8,619 nucleotides of DNA from JABFRZ01 sp036376275 (GTDB lineage: Bacteria > Planctomycetota > UBA1135 > GCA-002686595). This document shows, piece after piece, positions 1 to 8,577 of this stretch; the first letter of the stretch is position 1, and every line of letters starts with the position of its first letter. The stretch lies in assembly GCA_036376275.1 (NCBI GenBank), contig DASVAP010000147.1:1-8619 (forward strand). The letters run 5' to 3'. The translations under genes and the position numbers were made by a program. The notes beneath the pieces were generated by a model. It was given only the letters and a program-made list of their open reading frames with translations. It ran no database searches and had not been told where the DNA came from.

Positions 1-2
1 AG

Positions 3-1934
<1,932 letters not shown>

Positions 1935-1937
<3 letters not shown>

Positions 1938-1956
1938 CCGATCCCCAGATCGGCTA
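1935..1956 (+). terminator. Hairpin overlapping the oxidase stop codon
   Basis: Perfect 9-bp stem, TAGCCGATC (1935-1943) with GATCGGCTA (1948-1956), and a 4-base CCCA loop. The stem begins with the TAG stop of the oxidase gene. No T-tract follows, so it is not a classic intrinsic terminator; it may stabilise the mRNA 3' end or act with the next inverted repeat. Confidence 0.45.
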
Positions 1957-1980
1957 CCGACTTCGCCGTCCGCGTGACCG

Positions 1981-2024
1981 CACCGGTTCTCCGGGCGGGC
2001 GCGCGCCCGCCCGGTGATCCGGTG
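1981..2024. terminator. Long GC-rich palindrome downstream of the oxidase
   Basis: The core is a perfect 24-base palindrome at 1991-2014; left half CCGGGCGGGCGC, right half its exact reverse complement. Outer arms CACCGG (1981-1986) and CCGGTG (2019-2024) also pair, giving a 44-base inverted repeat with two mismatched positions per arm. As RNA it would fold into an extremely stable hairpin. Lack of a U-run leaves termination, transcript protection or a protein-binding palindrome open; position after a gene end favours termination. Confidence 0.5.
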
Positions 2025-2069
2025 CGCAGACTCCGCGGGCCTCCCGGGCCCCCCCGACCCGATGCTCCC

Positions 2070-2100
2070 GGCCCCGGGAATCCTCGAATCCCGGAAGGCC
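2070..2100. repeat. Inverted repeat in the leader of the secreted protein gene
   Basis: CCGGGA (2074-2079) pairs with TCCCGG (2089-2094) around a 9-base loop. Outer GGCC at 2070-2073 pairs with GGCC at 2097-2100, with a two-base bulge on the right. It lies 61 bases before the ATG at 2162, so it could be a leader hairpin or an operator. In such GC-rich DNA short stems of this size also arise by chance. Confidence 0.3.
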
Positions 2101-2161
2101 CGCCTGCCTCCATTGCGTGGGTCCGGCAACCGGGGCCGAGCCCCACTGCCGAGATCCAGCC

Positions 2162-4219
2162 ATGAACACCCGAACCAAGACCTGCGCGTTCCTCCTCCCG
2201 ACCCTCCTGGCCCTCGGGCTCGTCGTGCCGGCGCACGGCGCGGCCCAGTCCCCGCTGCGGGCCGAGACCTATGGCCGCCCGAGCGGCGACGTGCCCCTGG
2301 ACGAGCTCGGGCTCGTGCTGGAGCTCGTCGGCGGCGGGACGACGGAGGCGCGCCTGCGCCTGTTCGGCGGGCTGCCGGGCCACCCGGCCGCGATCGTGGT
2401 CTCGGCCAGCAGGCCCGGAGCCGGGGCGGAAGCGAGCGGGGCGATGCCGCTCGTCGGCCCGGCGCTCCTGACGCAAAGCGGCAGCTTCGACTGGACCGGC
2501 ACCTTCGAGCTGCCGCTGACGGGTCTCGCGCTCGCCGCGGGCGAGGTGCTGTACGCGCAGGGCCTGCACGCCGGGATCCTCGAGCTGGGCGGCGCGCCCC
2601 CGCGCCAGTGGTCCCACGGGCTCGAGCTGCACCCCGTGACGGAGGCCGAGGCCCCGCTGTGGTTCGACGAGTGGCTGCCGCACCTGCCCGCGGTGGACGA
2701 CCTCGCCGGCGCGCGCGGCCTGGCGGAGCGCCTGCAGCGCATGCTGAACTCCGCGGGCGACCAGGTGCGCCTCGCGCTCGAGCTCGAGGTCACGCTCGGC
2801 CTCGGCATCGAGGTCGTCGACGCGAAGGCCGGCGGGAAGCTCGCCTGCGAGTTCACCGTCGAGCGCACCGACGAGGGCCTCTACGAGGTCGTGGTCGGCG
2901 CCGACCTGGCCGCGCTGGCGGGCGTGAGCGCCGGCACGGGGGCCGAGGTCGGGGCCGAGGCGAGCAGCGGCGCGGGCACAGCGCGCCTCTTCCGCTTCCA
3001 CTCGGCGCCGGGCGCGGCGCGCGGGATGCTCGGGCTCGTGCTGGCGCTGCGCTTCCCGGAACTGCAGCCGGGGCGCTTCCTGGCGGGCTCGGAGCTCCTC
3101 GGGGACGCGGGCGAGCGCCTGGCGGAGCTGCGCGCGGTGGCCGAGGAGCTCCGCGCCCAGGTCGAGGAGCTGGAGGCGTTCCTGCGCGAGGCGCTCGAGC
3201 GCGCCGTCGCGCGCGCCGAGGCGGCGCGGCGCGCGGCGAGCGACGGTCTGGCGGCCGCGCTGCGGGCGCACGCCGCGGCCCCCTGGTGGCAGCGGCCCGC
3301 GCGCTGGGCCCAGGTCGTGGCCTGGCAGGTGACCCTGGCCGGCGCGAGCGCGAACCTCACGGTCGCGCGCACCGCGATGGCGCGGGGCGAGGCGGCGCTG
3401 GAGGCCGCGCGCGCAGCGGTCGCGGCCAAGCAGGCCGAGATCCTGGCTGGCTTGCAGGCGGCGGCGCGCGTCGGCCGCGTCGCCGCGGCGATCGCGCAGC
3501 TGCGCGGCTGGGCCGCGAGCCACGCGGCCGGCTTCGAGCTCCGCACGACGAAGGCCGCCGAGGTCGAGGCCAAGGTCAAGGCTCCGGTCGTCGACCTGAA
3601 GAACTTCGGCCTCGCGGCCTCGGCCGAGCTGGAGCGCCAGTTCGTCACGCGCTTCGAGCCGGGCGACGCCCCGGGCTCGGGCCGCATCACCGTGCTGCAG
3701 TCGCTGCAGCTCGAGCGCAAGGCCTCGGCCGGGCTGGTCCTGGGCGGCGAGCTGGCGCACGCGCGGCGGTTCGAGGTGGAGGAGGTCTTCGAGGTCGTGG
3801 ACGGCCGGCGGCTGGCGCCCCGGCGCACGCTGTCCTTCACGAGCGACGCCAGCGTCGTGGGCGCGGTCGGCCTGATCGTGGCGCGCGAGAGCGGCTTCGG
3901 ACGCACGCGCTCCTTCGAGCTGAGCCACGAGCACGCTGGCGACCTGGCGAGCCTGCTCTCCCCCGCGGACCTGGGCGCACGCCTGGCGGCGGCCGAGATC
4001 GGCTTCGCGCTCCAGGACCGGCGCCAGGAGAACCTGGACCTCGCCTTCGCGATCGACGTCACCGGCAACGGCGGCGGGATCGAGCTCGAGCTGGAGTGGG
4101 CCGACCAGGGCCGGAGCCTCCAGCGCAACACGACCGTGGGCGAGGGGCTCGAGGTGGTGCTGCACGGGAGCGCGCGGGTGCCGGACGGCGTGAGCGGCAC
4201 GGTGGTTCCGGTCGAGTAG
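2162..4219 (+). CDS. Exported helical/beta protein of unknown function
   Basis: I do not recognise a named family over the full length. The 685 residues start with a Sec signal peptide (basic TRTK, hydrophobic FLLPTLLALGLVV, likely cleavage near AHG-A, residues 25-28). Residues 45-158 look like a beta-sandwich of the Planctomycete secretome type, with LFGGLPGHPAAIVV and an end LYAQGL...SHGLELHPV that resembles the tail of the secreted protein at 7753-8577. Residues 200-300 are beta-rich. Residues 314-455 are Ala/Glu/Arg-rich with heptad-like spacing (LAELRAVAEELRAQVEELEAF), probably a coiled coil or helical bundle, broken by a Trp/Pro stretch (APWWQRPARW, 373-382). Residues 458-685 are again beta-rich. 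Start chosen at ATG 2162, which begins the signal peptide; the in-frame GTG at 2117 would add a non-hydrophobic leader. Only a weak GAGA precedes it. It is probably transcribed separately from the oxidase because of the hairpins between them. Confidence 0.85.
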   Translation: MNTRTKTCAFLLPTLLALGLVVPAHGAAQSPLRAETYGRPSGDVPLDELGLVLELVGGGTTEARLRLFGGLPGHPAAIVVSASRPGAGAEASGAMPLVGPALLTQSGSFDWTGTFELPLTGLALAAGEVLYAQGLHAGILELGGAPPRQWSHGLELHPVTEAEAPLWFDEWLPHLPAVDDLAGARGLAERLQRMLNSAGDQVRLALELEVTLGLGIEVVDAKAGGKLACEFTVERTDEGLYEVVVGADLAALAGVSAGTGAEVGAEASSGAGTARLFRFHSAPGAARGMLGLVLALRFPELQPGRFLAGSELLGDAGERLAELRAVAEELRAQVEELEAFLREALERAVARAEAARRAASDGLAAALRAHAAAPWWQRPARWAQVVAWQVTLAGASANLTVARTAMARGEAALEAARAAVAAKQAEILAGLQAAARVGRVAAAIAQLRGWAASHAAGFELRTTKAAEVEAKVKAPVVDLKNFGLAASAELERQFVTRFEPGDAPGSGRITVLQSLQLERKASAGLVLGGELAHARRFEVEEVFEVVDGRRLAPRRTLSFTSDASVVGAVGLIVARESGFGRTRSFELSHEHAGDLASLLSPADLGARLAAAEIGFALQDRRQENLDLAFAIDVTGNGGGIELELEWADQGRSLQRNTTVGEGLEVVLHGSARVPDGVSGTVVPVE

Positions 4220-4233
4220 CGAGCGGACGAGCT

Positions 4234-4276
4234 CCAGGGGCCCGCGGCGCCGCGCGTCGGTGCCGCGGGTCCCTGG
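4234..4276. terminator. Convergent hairpin terminator candidate
   Basis: Arms CCAGGGGCCCGCGGC (4234-4248) and GCCGCGGGTCCCTGG (4262-4276) pair over 15 bp with one G-U, around a 13-base loop. It starts 15 bases after the stop of the upstream plus-strand gene and lies between convergent genes, so it could serve either direction. No long T-tract on either side. The rest of the gap (4277-4405) holds no gene. Confidence 0.55.
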
Positions 4277-4306
4277 CGTTCGGGGTGAGGGCTCGCCCCC
4301 TCCGGA

Positions 4307-4320
4307 CCGCGCCGGCGCGG
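4307..4320. repeat. 14-base perfect palindrome in the convergent gap
   Basis: CCGCGCCGGCGCGG is its own reverse complement. It lies 86 bases beyond the stop of the kinase gene (minus strand) and could assist termination from that side. Chance occurrence in G/C-only sequence is quite possible. Confidence 0.25.
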
Positions 4321-4405
4321 CGTCCCATGGAGCCGCTCGAAGGCGCGGAGCCCAGGGTCCGGCGCAGGCGTCGCGGCTCGACGGCGATGCCCCCGGCGGG
4401 CGCGC

Positions 4406-7015
4406 TCAGCCGCCGGCTTCCGCCTCGATCTCGCGCGCCGGCCGCACCCCGAGCCCGTGGTTGATCAGCCCCGGCGAGATGTTCACCCGATGGCTCGAGC
4501 GCGCATAGCGCGCGGGAAAATCGAAGGGGCCGCCGCGTCCGACCCGGTAGTCCGGGCTCCACCACTCCGCGTCCGGTCCCTGCGGACCGAGGCTCAGGCC
4601 GTCGCCGGGACGGCGCGCGTTCAGGTAGCTCCCGTAGCAGTCGAGCGTCCACTCCATCACGTTGCCGTGCATGTCGTGCAGGCCGAACTCGTTCGGCTCG
4701 AGGCTGCCGACCGGGGCGTGGTAGGCGAAGCCGTCCGTGAAGGCATCGACGTCGAAGGCCCCGGTGAAGCCGTTGCGATAGCTCTGATCGGCCAGGTTCG
4801 CGAACAGGCCCAGGTCCTCGCTCGGACAGGCGAAGGGCGTGTCCGAGGCGGCGCGACAGGCGTACTCCCAGCGCGCCTCGGTCGGCAACACGAGCCCGAG
4901 CAGCGCCAGCGCGCGCTCGCAGTCGTGGAAGCTGACCTGCTCGACCGGGTTGAGCGGCGTCAGACCGGGATCGGCCCCGGGCCGCCACTTGCTGGGGTTG
5001 CGGCCCACGCAGCGCTCCCACTGCGCCTGGGTCATCTCGTGCTTCGCGAGGAAGAACGGCGCCAGCGTCACGTCGTGCACGGGCCACTCGTTCTGCGTCG
5101 AGTGCGGATCGTGGTTGGGCTGGCCCGCGCGGGGCGTGGAGCCCATCGCGAAGACGCCGCCCGGCAGCAGCACGAGCACCAGCCCGGTCTCGGGTTGCAG
5201 GACGAGGCGCCCGTCCGCGCCGCGCCGCGCCGGCTCGCCCGACTCGAGGTGCGCGAACTCCCACAGCCCGCTGGAGGGGTCGGCCCCGAGCGGCACCAGC
5301 CCGAGCTGCGGCGCGAGCGCGAGCCCGGCGTAGGCGGGGTGCCCGGCGATCGCCGCGCACGCCTCGCGCCAGCGGGCCGCGACCTCCGGGCCACTGCGGC
5401 TGCGCTCCTCGATCGTGAGCGCGAAGTCGCGCCGTGCGCGCACGGCGGCCAGCACGCCGCCGGTCCCGTCCGCGCCGCCCTCGAGCGCGTCGAGGTAGCC
5501 GAGCAGCGCGCGCTGGCGCTCGACCTCGCTCGGGTCGGCCGACGGGCGGGCCTCCAGCCGCCGCAGGCGCCCGGCGTGCTCGGCGCGCCGCGCGAGCAGG
5601 GCCTCGGCCCGTCGCAGCCAGTCCTCGAAGACCGGCACCTGGGCCGGGGTCGCGGGCCAGGGTTCCGCGGCCGACTCGCTCACCACGCGCGCGCGGTAGT
5701 AGTCGGCCCCCAGGTCGAGCTCGTGCCGGCTCGTCGCCTCGATGCGCCGGCTCCAGGCCAGCCCGGCCACGATCGCGAGCACGGTCGCGCCCAGGGCCGC
5801 GGCCGCGAGGCGGTTGCGCGCGACCCACTTCTGCAGCTCGGCCACGGCCCCCGTGCGGTGCGCGCGCACGACGCGACCCTCGAGGTAGGCCCCGAGGTCG
5901 TCCGCCAGGGCCCGCATGGAGGTGTAGCGGCCGGCCGGCTCGGCGGCCATGGCGCGCTCGGCGATCGCGACCAGCTCGGCCGGCGCCTCGGGGGCGAGCT
6001 GGCGCAGCGGCCGTGGCGGCCCGCGCAGGATGCGCGCCAGCACGACCGACGCCGTCGCGCTCTCGCCCTGCTCCTCGTAGGGCCGCCGGCCCGCCAGCAG
6101 CCGGTAGAGCATCGCCCCCACCGCGTACACGTCCGCCGGCGGCCCGACCGGCTCGCCGCGTGCCTGCTCCGGCGGCATCGCGTGCGGCGAGCCGACGATG
6201 GCTCCCTGGCGCGTGTGCAGGGCCGACTCGTCGCCCGCGCCGACGTCGCGCGAGGTCGTCACCGGCGCGAGCGCGCCCGCGCCCCCCGCGCGCGCCACGC
6301 CCCAGTCCATCACGTACACCTCGCCGTACTCGCCCACCATCACGTTCGAGGGCTTGAGGTCGCGGTGCACGACGCCCTTGTCGTGCGCGTAGGCCATGGC
6401 CTCGCACACCCGGCGCAGGATCCCGAGCGCGCGCACGCGCGTCCAGCCCTGGGCACCGGCGTGCGCATGGCGCAGCACCTCGCCCAGCTCGCGGCCCTGC
6501 ACGAGCTTCATCGTGAAGTACACGCGCCCCTCCGGATCGAGCCCCAGCTCGTGCACCGGCACGATGCCCGGATGGTCGAGCTGGGCCGTGATCTGGGCCT
6601 CGGCCACGAAGCGCGCCAGGCCCGCGCTGCCGCTCGAGCCGGCCCCCCGCGCTTCGCCCAGCTGGCTCAGGCTGACCTTCATGGCGAGCTCGCGCCGCAG
6701 GGCCGGGTCGTTCACGCGCAGGATCGCGCCCATCCCGCCGCGCGCGAGCTCGCCGCGCACCTCGTAGCGCCGCTCGGCCAGGGGCGCGAGATCGAGCGCC
6801 GGCCCACCCTCGGGGGGCGCGGCGGCCGCCACCAGGGCCGGCCCCTCGAGGATCGGCACACCGTCCGCATCGACCGCCAGCAGCTCCTCGACCTCGCGCC
6901 GCAGGGCCGCGTCGGCGCCGCACTCCTGCGCCAGCCAGACGTCGCGCGCGGCCCCTGCTCGCTCGCAGGCGCCCAGGAAGAGCTCGGTCACGCGCCGGTG
7001 CCGCGCGGCGCTCAC
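4406..7015 (-). CDS. Membrane Ser/Thr protein kinase with C-terminal FGE-like domain
   Basis: PknB-type kinase of 869 residues. Residues 5-50 form the short helical leader usual in sigma-linked Planctomycete kinases (RVTELFLGACE...LRREVEELLAVDA). The kinase domain spans about 84-378: Gly loop GELARGGMGAI (88-98), Lys113 (AMK), likely Glu139, HRDLKPSN with Asp219 and Asn224, DWG in place of DFG (Asp237), PPE in place of APE (281-283), DVYAVG with Asp295 and Arg363. All catalytic residues are present. A single membrane span lies at about 403-421, with K/R residues on its N-terminal side. A linker with LGLVPLGADPSSGLWEFAHL leads into an FGE-sulfatase-like domain at 611-865 (GGVFAMGS, LPTEARWEYACRAA, GLHDMHGNVMEWT, RGGPF). 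The two catalytic Cys of true formylglycine-generating enzymes are absent, so this domain probably binds a ligand or partner outside the membrane. Start: GTG at 7015-7013, overlapping the sigma stop; a second GTG at 6991 would shorten it by eight residues. Confidence 0.93.
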   Translation of the reverse strand: MSAARHRRVTELFLGACERAGAARDVWLAQECGADAALRREVEELLAVDADGVPILEGPALVAAAAPPEGGPALDLAPLAERRYEVRGELARGGMGAILRVNDPALRRELAMKVSLSQLGEARGAGSSGSAGLARFVAEAQITAQLDHPGIVPVHELGLDPEGRVYFTMKLVQGRELGEVLRHAHAGAQGWTRVRALGILRRVCEAMAYAHDKGVVHRDLKPSNVMVGEYGEVYVMDWGVARAGGAGALAPVTTSRDVGAGDESALHTRQGAIVGSPHAMPPEQARGEPVGPPADVYAVGAMLYRLLAGRRPYEEQGESATASVVLARILRGPPRPLRQLAPEAPAELVAIAERAMAAEPAGRYTSMRALADDLGAYLEGRVVRAHRTGAVAELQKWVARNRLAAAALGATVLAIVAGLAWSRRIEATSRHELDLGADYYRARVVSESAAEPWPATPAQVPVFEDWLRRAEALLARRAEHAGRLRRLEARPSADPSEVERQRALLGYLDALEGGADGTGGVLAAVRARRDFALTIEERSRSGPEVAARWREACAAIAGHPAYAGLALAPQLGLVPLGADPSSGLWEFAHLESGEPARRGADGRLVLQPETGLVLVLLPGGVFAMGSTPRAGQPNHDPHSTQNEWPVHDVTLAPFFLAKHEMTQAQWERCVGRNPSKWRPGADPGLTPLNPVEQVSFHDCERALALLGLVLPTEARWEYACRAASDTPFACPSEDLGLFANLADQSYRNGFTGAFDVDAFTDGFAYHAPVGSLEPNEFGLHDMHGNVMEWTLDCYGSYLNARRPGDGLSLGPQGPDAEWWSPDYRVGRGGPFDFPARYARSSHRVNISPGLINHGLGVRPAREIEAEAGG

Positions 7016-7608
7016 TCCTGGCCCCGTCCCTGCATGCGCCGCCCGAGCCAGGCGCGTGCCGCGCGCCACTCGCGCTCGGCGGTCGAGAGCGAGACCCCGA
7101 GCGCGGCCGCGGCCTCGGCCATCTCCAGGCCGGCGAAGAAGCGCAGCTCCACCAGCCGCGCCTGGCGCTCGTCGAGCAGCGCGAGCTGCGCCAGGGCCTC
7201 GTCCACGTCCAGGAGGTCGTCCGTGCCCGGCGTGCCGACGCCGAGCGCGTCCCCGAGCGTGCGCTCGAGGGCCGCGCCCCCGCCGCGCTTCGCCGCGCGC
7301 CGCGCGCGCGCGTGGTCCACCAGCACCTGCCGCATCGCGCGCGCCGCGAGCGCGAAGAAGTGCGCGCGGTCGTTCACCGCGGCCAGCGCATCGGTCCCGA
7401 ACAGCTTCAGGAACACCTCGTTCACCAGGGCCGTGGGCTGCAGCGTGTGGCTCGCCCCGCGCGCTCCCAGGATGCCCTGCGCCGTCGCGCGCAGCTCGCT
7501 CACCACCGCCGGCAGGAGCACCTCCACCGCCTCCGAGCGCCCGGCACCCAGGTCGCGCAGGGCCAGGGTCAGCTCGGGCCGGGTCTCGCTGGGTCCAGGG
7601 TCCTCCAT
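7012..7608 (-). CDS. ECF sigma factor, Sig-70_X6 type
   Basis: A 198-residue extracytoplasmic-function sigma factor that would direct RNA polymerase to a dedicated promoter set. Region 2 spans about 25-105: TALVNEVFLKLF (2.2) and HFFALAARAMRQVLVDHARARRAAKRGG (2.3-2.4), the signature of the sigma family common in Planctomycetota (TIGR02999). Region 4 is at about 132-190: LDERQARLVELRFFAGLEMAEAAAALGVSLSTAEREWRAARAWL, with the helix-turn-helix. Where canonical ECF factors have an acidic D-x-E-D before LVQE, this one has Q57-P58-T59-A60. No anti-sigma factor lies beside it; instead the kinase gene follows with a 4-base GTGA overlap, suggesting phosphorylation control. Start is ATG at 7608-7606, with a weak G-rich ribosome-binding stretch; a GTG six bases further upstream would add two residues. 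The longer open frame upstream runs through the divergent promoter region and is not credible. Confidence 0.95.
   Translation of the reverse strand: MEDPGPSETRPELTLALRDLGAGRSEAVEVLLPAVVSELRATAQGILGARGASHTLQPTALVNEVFLKLFGTDALAAVNDRAHFFALAARAMRQVLVDHARARRAAKRGGGAALERTLGDALGVGTPGTDDLLDVDEALAQLALLDERQARLVELRFFAGLEMAEAAAALGVSLSTAEREWRAARAWLGRRMQGRGQE
7015..7019 (-). promoter_or_regulatory. Shine-Dalgarno-like site inside the sigma gene end
   Basis: Read on the minus strand, AGGAG occupies 7019-7015 and its last G is the first base of the proposed GTG kinase start. It is too close to serve that start in the usual way and 23 bases away from the GTG at 6991. Stop-start overlap (GTGA, 7015-7012) implies that ribosomes finishing the sigma gene re-initiate there. 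Confidence 0.35.
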
Positions 7609-7622
7609 TTGCACACCCCCAG

Positions 7623-7631
7623 CGAGGGTAG
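7623..7631 (-). promoter_or_regulatory. Candidate -10 element for the sigma-kinase operon
   Basis: Minus-strand CTACCCTCG, containing TACCCT that fits the loose TAnnnT -10 pattern of high-GC bacteria, ends 14 bases before the ATG at 7608. The same nonamer faces the opposite way at 7692-7700. A TTGGGT at 7658-7653 is 22 bases upstream of TACCCT, longer than a normal -35 spacer, so the -35 remains unidentified. Confidence 0.35.
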
Positions 7632-7691
7632 CGCGGAGCGGTCCACACCGCGACCCAACGGAATCCCCGCTGCGGCACTGGGCAGGGAGCA

Positions 7692-7700
7692 CTACCCTCG
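7692..7700 (+). promoter_or_regulatory. Candidate -10 element for the secreted protein gene
   Basis: Plus-strand CTACCCTCG, identical to the nonamer facing the sigma gene, lies 52 bases before the ATG at 7753. TACCCT is a plausible -10. No convincing -35 is visible 16-18 bases upstream. It may instead be one arm of an operator shared by the divergent genes. Confidence 0.35.
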
Positions 7701-7742
7701 ATCCTGTGCCCTGCCTGGCCGGGGTCCCCGCGCTGGGCACCG

Positions 7743-7748
7743 AAGGAG
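7743..7748 (+). promoter_or_regulatory. Strong ribosome-binding site
   Basis: AAGGAG four bases before the ATG at 7753. It is the clearest Shine-Dalgarno sequence in the window and fixes the start of the downstream secreted protein gene. Confidence 0.75.
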
Positions 7749-7752
7749 ACGC

Positions 7753-8577
7753 ATGAGTTCTCGCGCTCGCATCCCGCTCTTCCTCGCCCCGGTCTGCCTC
7801 GCCTCCCTGGCCTCGGCGCAGGCCCCCTGCGGGGCCGCCGAGACGCCCTGCGGCCTGCCCGGCGTCACGCTGGTCGTCACGCCGGCCTGCGCGCTGCCGG
7901 GCGAGGAGGTGCAGGTCAGCGTGCGCAACGACTCGAGCGAGACGATCACGCTGCCGACCGGCTGCGTCTACCTCTCCGTCTCGCAGGGCGCGACGTGCAC
8001 GGGCGCGGTGGCCTTCAGCCCGGGCTGCCCCTTCGTCCTCGTCCCCCTGACGCCCGGCACGAGCTTCACCCTGCCCTGGGCACAGAACGACGACCTCGGG
8101 AACCAGGTTCCGCCGGGCACCTACTCCTTCGCCGTCTGGTACTGGGACGCCGCCTTCGCGAGCCTGATCCAGTGCTGTGCCGAGGTGACGATCGCGAGCA
8201 CCTGCCCGCGCGCCTCGGCCGTGCCGCGCAACGGCTCGGGCCTGAACCCGCCGACGCTGAGAAACGTCCAGCCGCCGCGCCTGGGCTCGACCTGGATCGC
8301 GGAACTCGACTGCGCGGGCCACGCGCCCGGCCAGGCGTACCTGTTCGTCCACGACGCCCCATCCGCGGGCACCTTCCACCGCTACGGCGAGCTGCTCGTC
8401 GGCGGCCGGCACCTCTTCGGCCTCCAGCAGGTCCACGCCGGCACGAGCGCTCGCTTCTCCGTCCCGGTCCCCCCGCTCCTCGCCCTGTGCGGCCGCCGCG
8501 CGTACGCCCAGGCGCTCGTGGGCGGCGCCCCGCGACCGCAGCTCAGCAACGCGCTCGACCTCCTGCTCTGGGATTGA
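7753..8577 (+). CDS. Secreted cysteine-rich protein with Ig/BsuPI-like and Planctomycete tail modules
   Basis: A 274-residue exported protein of unknown role. A Sec signal peptide ends near ASA-Q (residues 20-23). Residues 37-148 form a beta-sandwich-like domain: LVVTPACALPGEEVQVSVRNDSSETITLP, then PPGTYSFAVWYWD. This is the layout of Ig-like and BsuPI-type (intracellular proteinase inhibitor) domains; that match is tentative. Residues 158-274 have the tail module of Planctomycete secreted proteins: GSGLNPPTL, PRLGSTWIAELD, GELLVGGRHLFGLQQVHAG, FSVPVPPLLALCGRRAYAQAL and LSNALDLLLWD. The mature part has 11 cysteines (26, 33, 46, 71, 82, 92, 141, 142, 151, 187, 246), which suggests disulfides and an oxidising location. 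It is divergent from the sigma gene and shares a promoter-like nonamer with it, so it is a candidate member of that regulon. Confidence is high that it is a gene, low on function. Confidence 0.9.
   Translation: MSSRARIPLFLAPVCLASLASAQAPCGAAETPCGLPGVTLVVTPACALPGEEVQVSVRNDSSETITLPTGCVYLSVSQGATCTGAVAFSPGCPFVLVPLTPGTSFTLPWAQNDDLGNQVPPGTYSFAVWYWDAAFASLIQCCAEVTIASTCPRASAVPRNGSGLNPPTLRNVQPPRLGSTWIAELDCAGHAPGQAYLFVHDAPSAGTFHRYGELLVGGRHLFGLQQVHAGTSARFSVPVPPLLALCGRRAYAQALVGGAPRPQLSNALDLLLWD

Noticed and set aside
4287..4302. Small hairpin GAGGG/CCCTC in the convergent gap
   Set aside because: Five base pairs only in a sequence of nearly pure G/C; not distinguishable from chance.
4059..6923. Open frame of 954 codons on the minus strand, overlapping the kinase in another frame
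   Set aside because: Arg/Ala/Gly-rich low-complexity translation without motifs; it overlaps the well-supported kinase frame and runs into the antisense of the convergent gene.
7660..7664. GGAAT as a classic ECF -35 element upstream of the last gene
   Set aside because: No matching -10 of the CGT type lies 16-17 bases downstream, and the spacing to CTACCCTCG (27 bases) is too long.
4457..7756. Open frame of 1099 codons on the plus strand opposite the kinase and sigma genes
   Set aside because: It is the antisense shadow of two genes with clear motifs. Its translation is rich in Arg, His, Gln and Ala with no domain. Long antisense frames are expected when third positions are nearly always G or C.
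7609..8436. Upstream extension of the sigma factor frame to a 474-residue protein
   Set aside because: The extension runs antisense through the divergent secreted protein gene and the promoter region; sigma homologues of this type are about 190-200 residues long and the ATG at 7608 fits.
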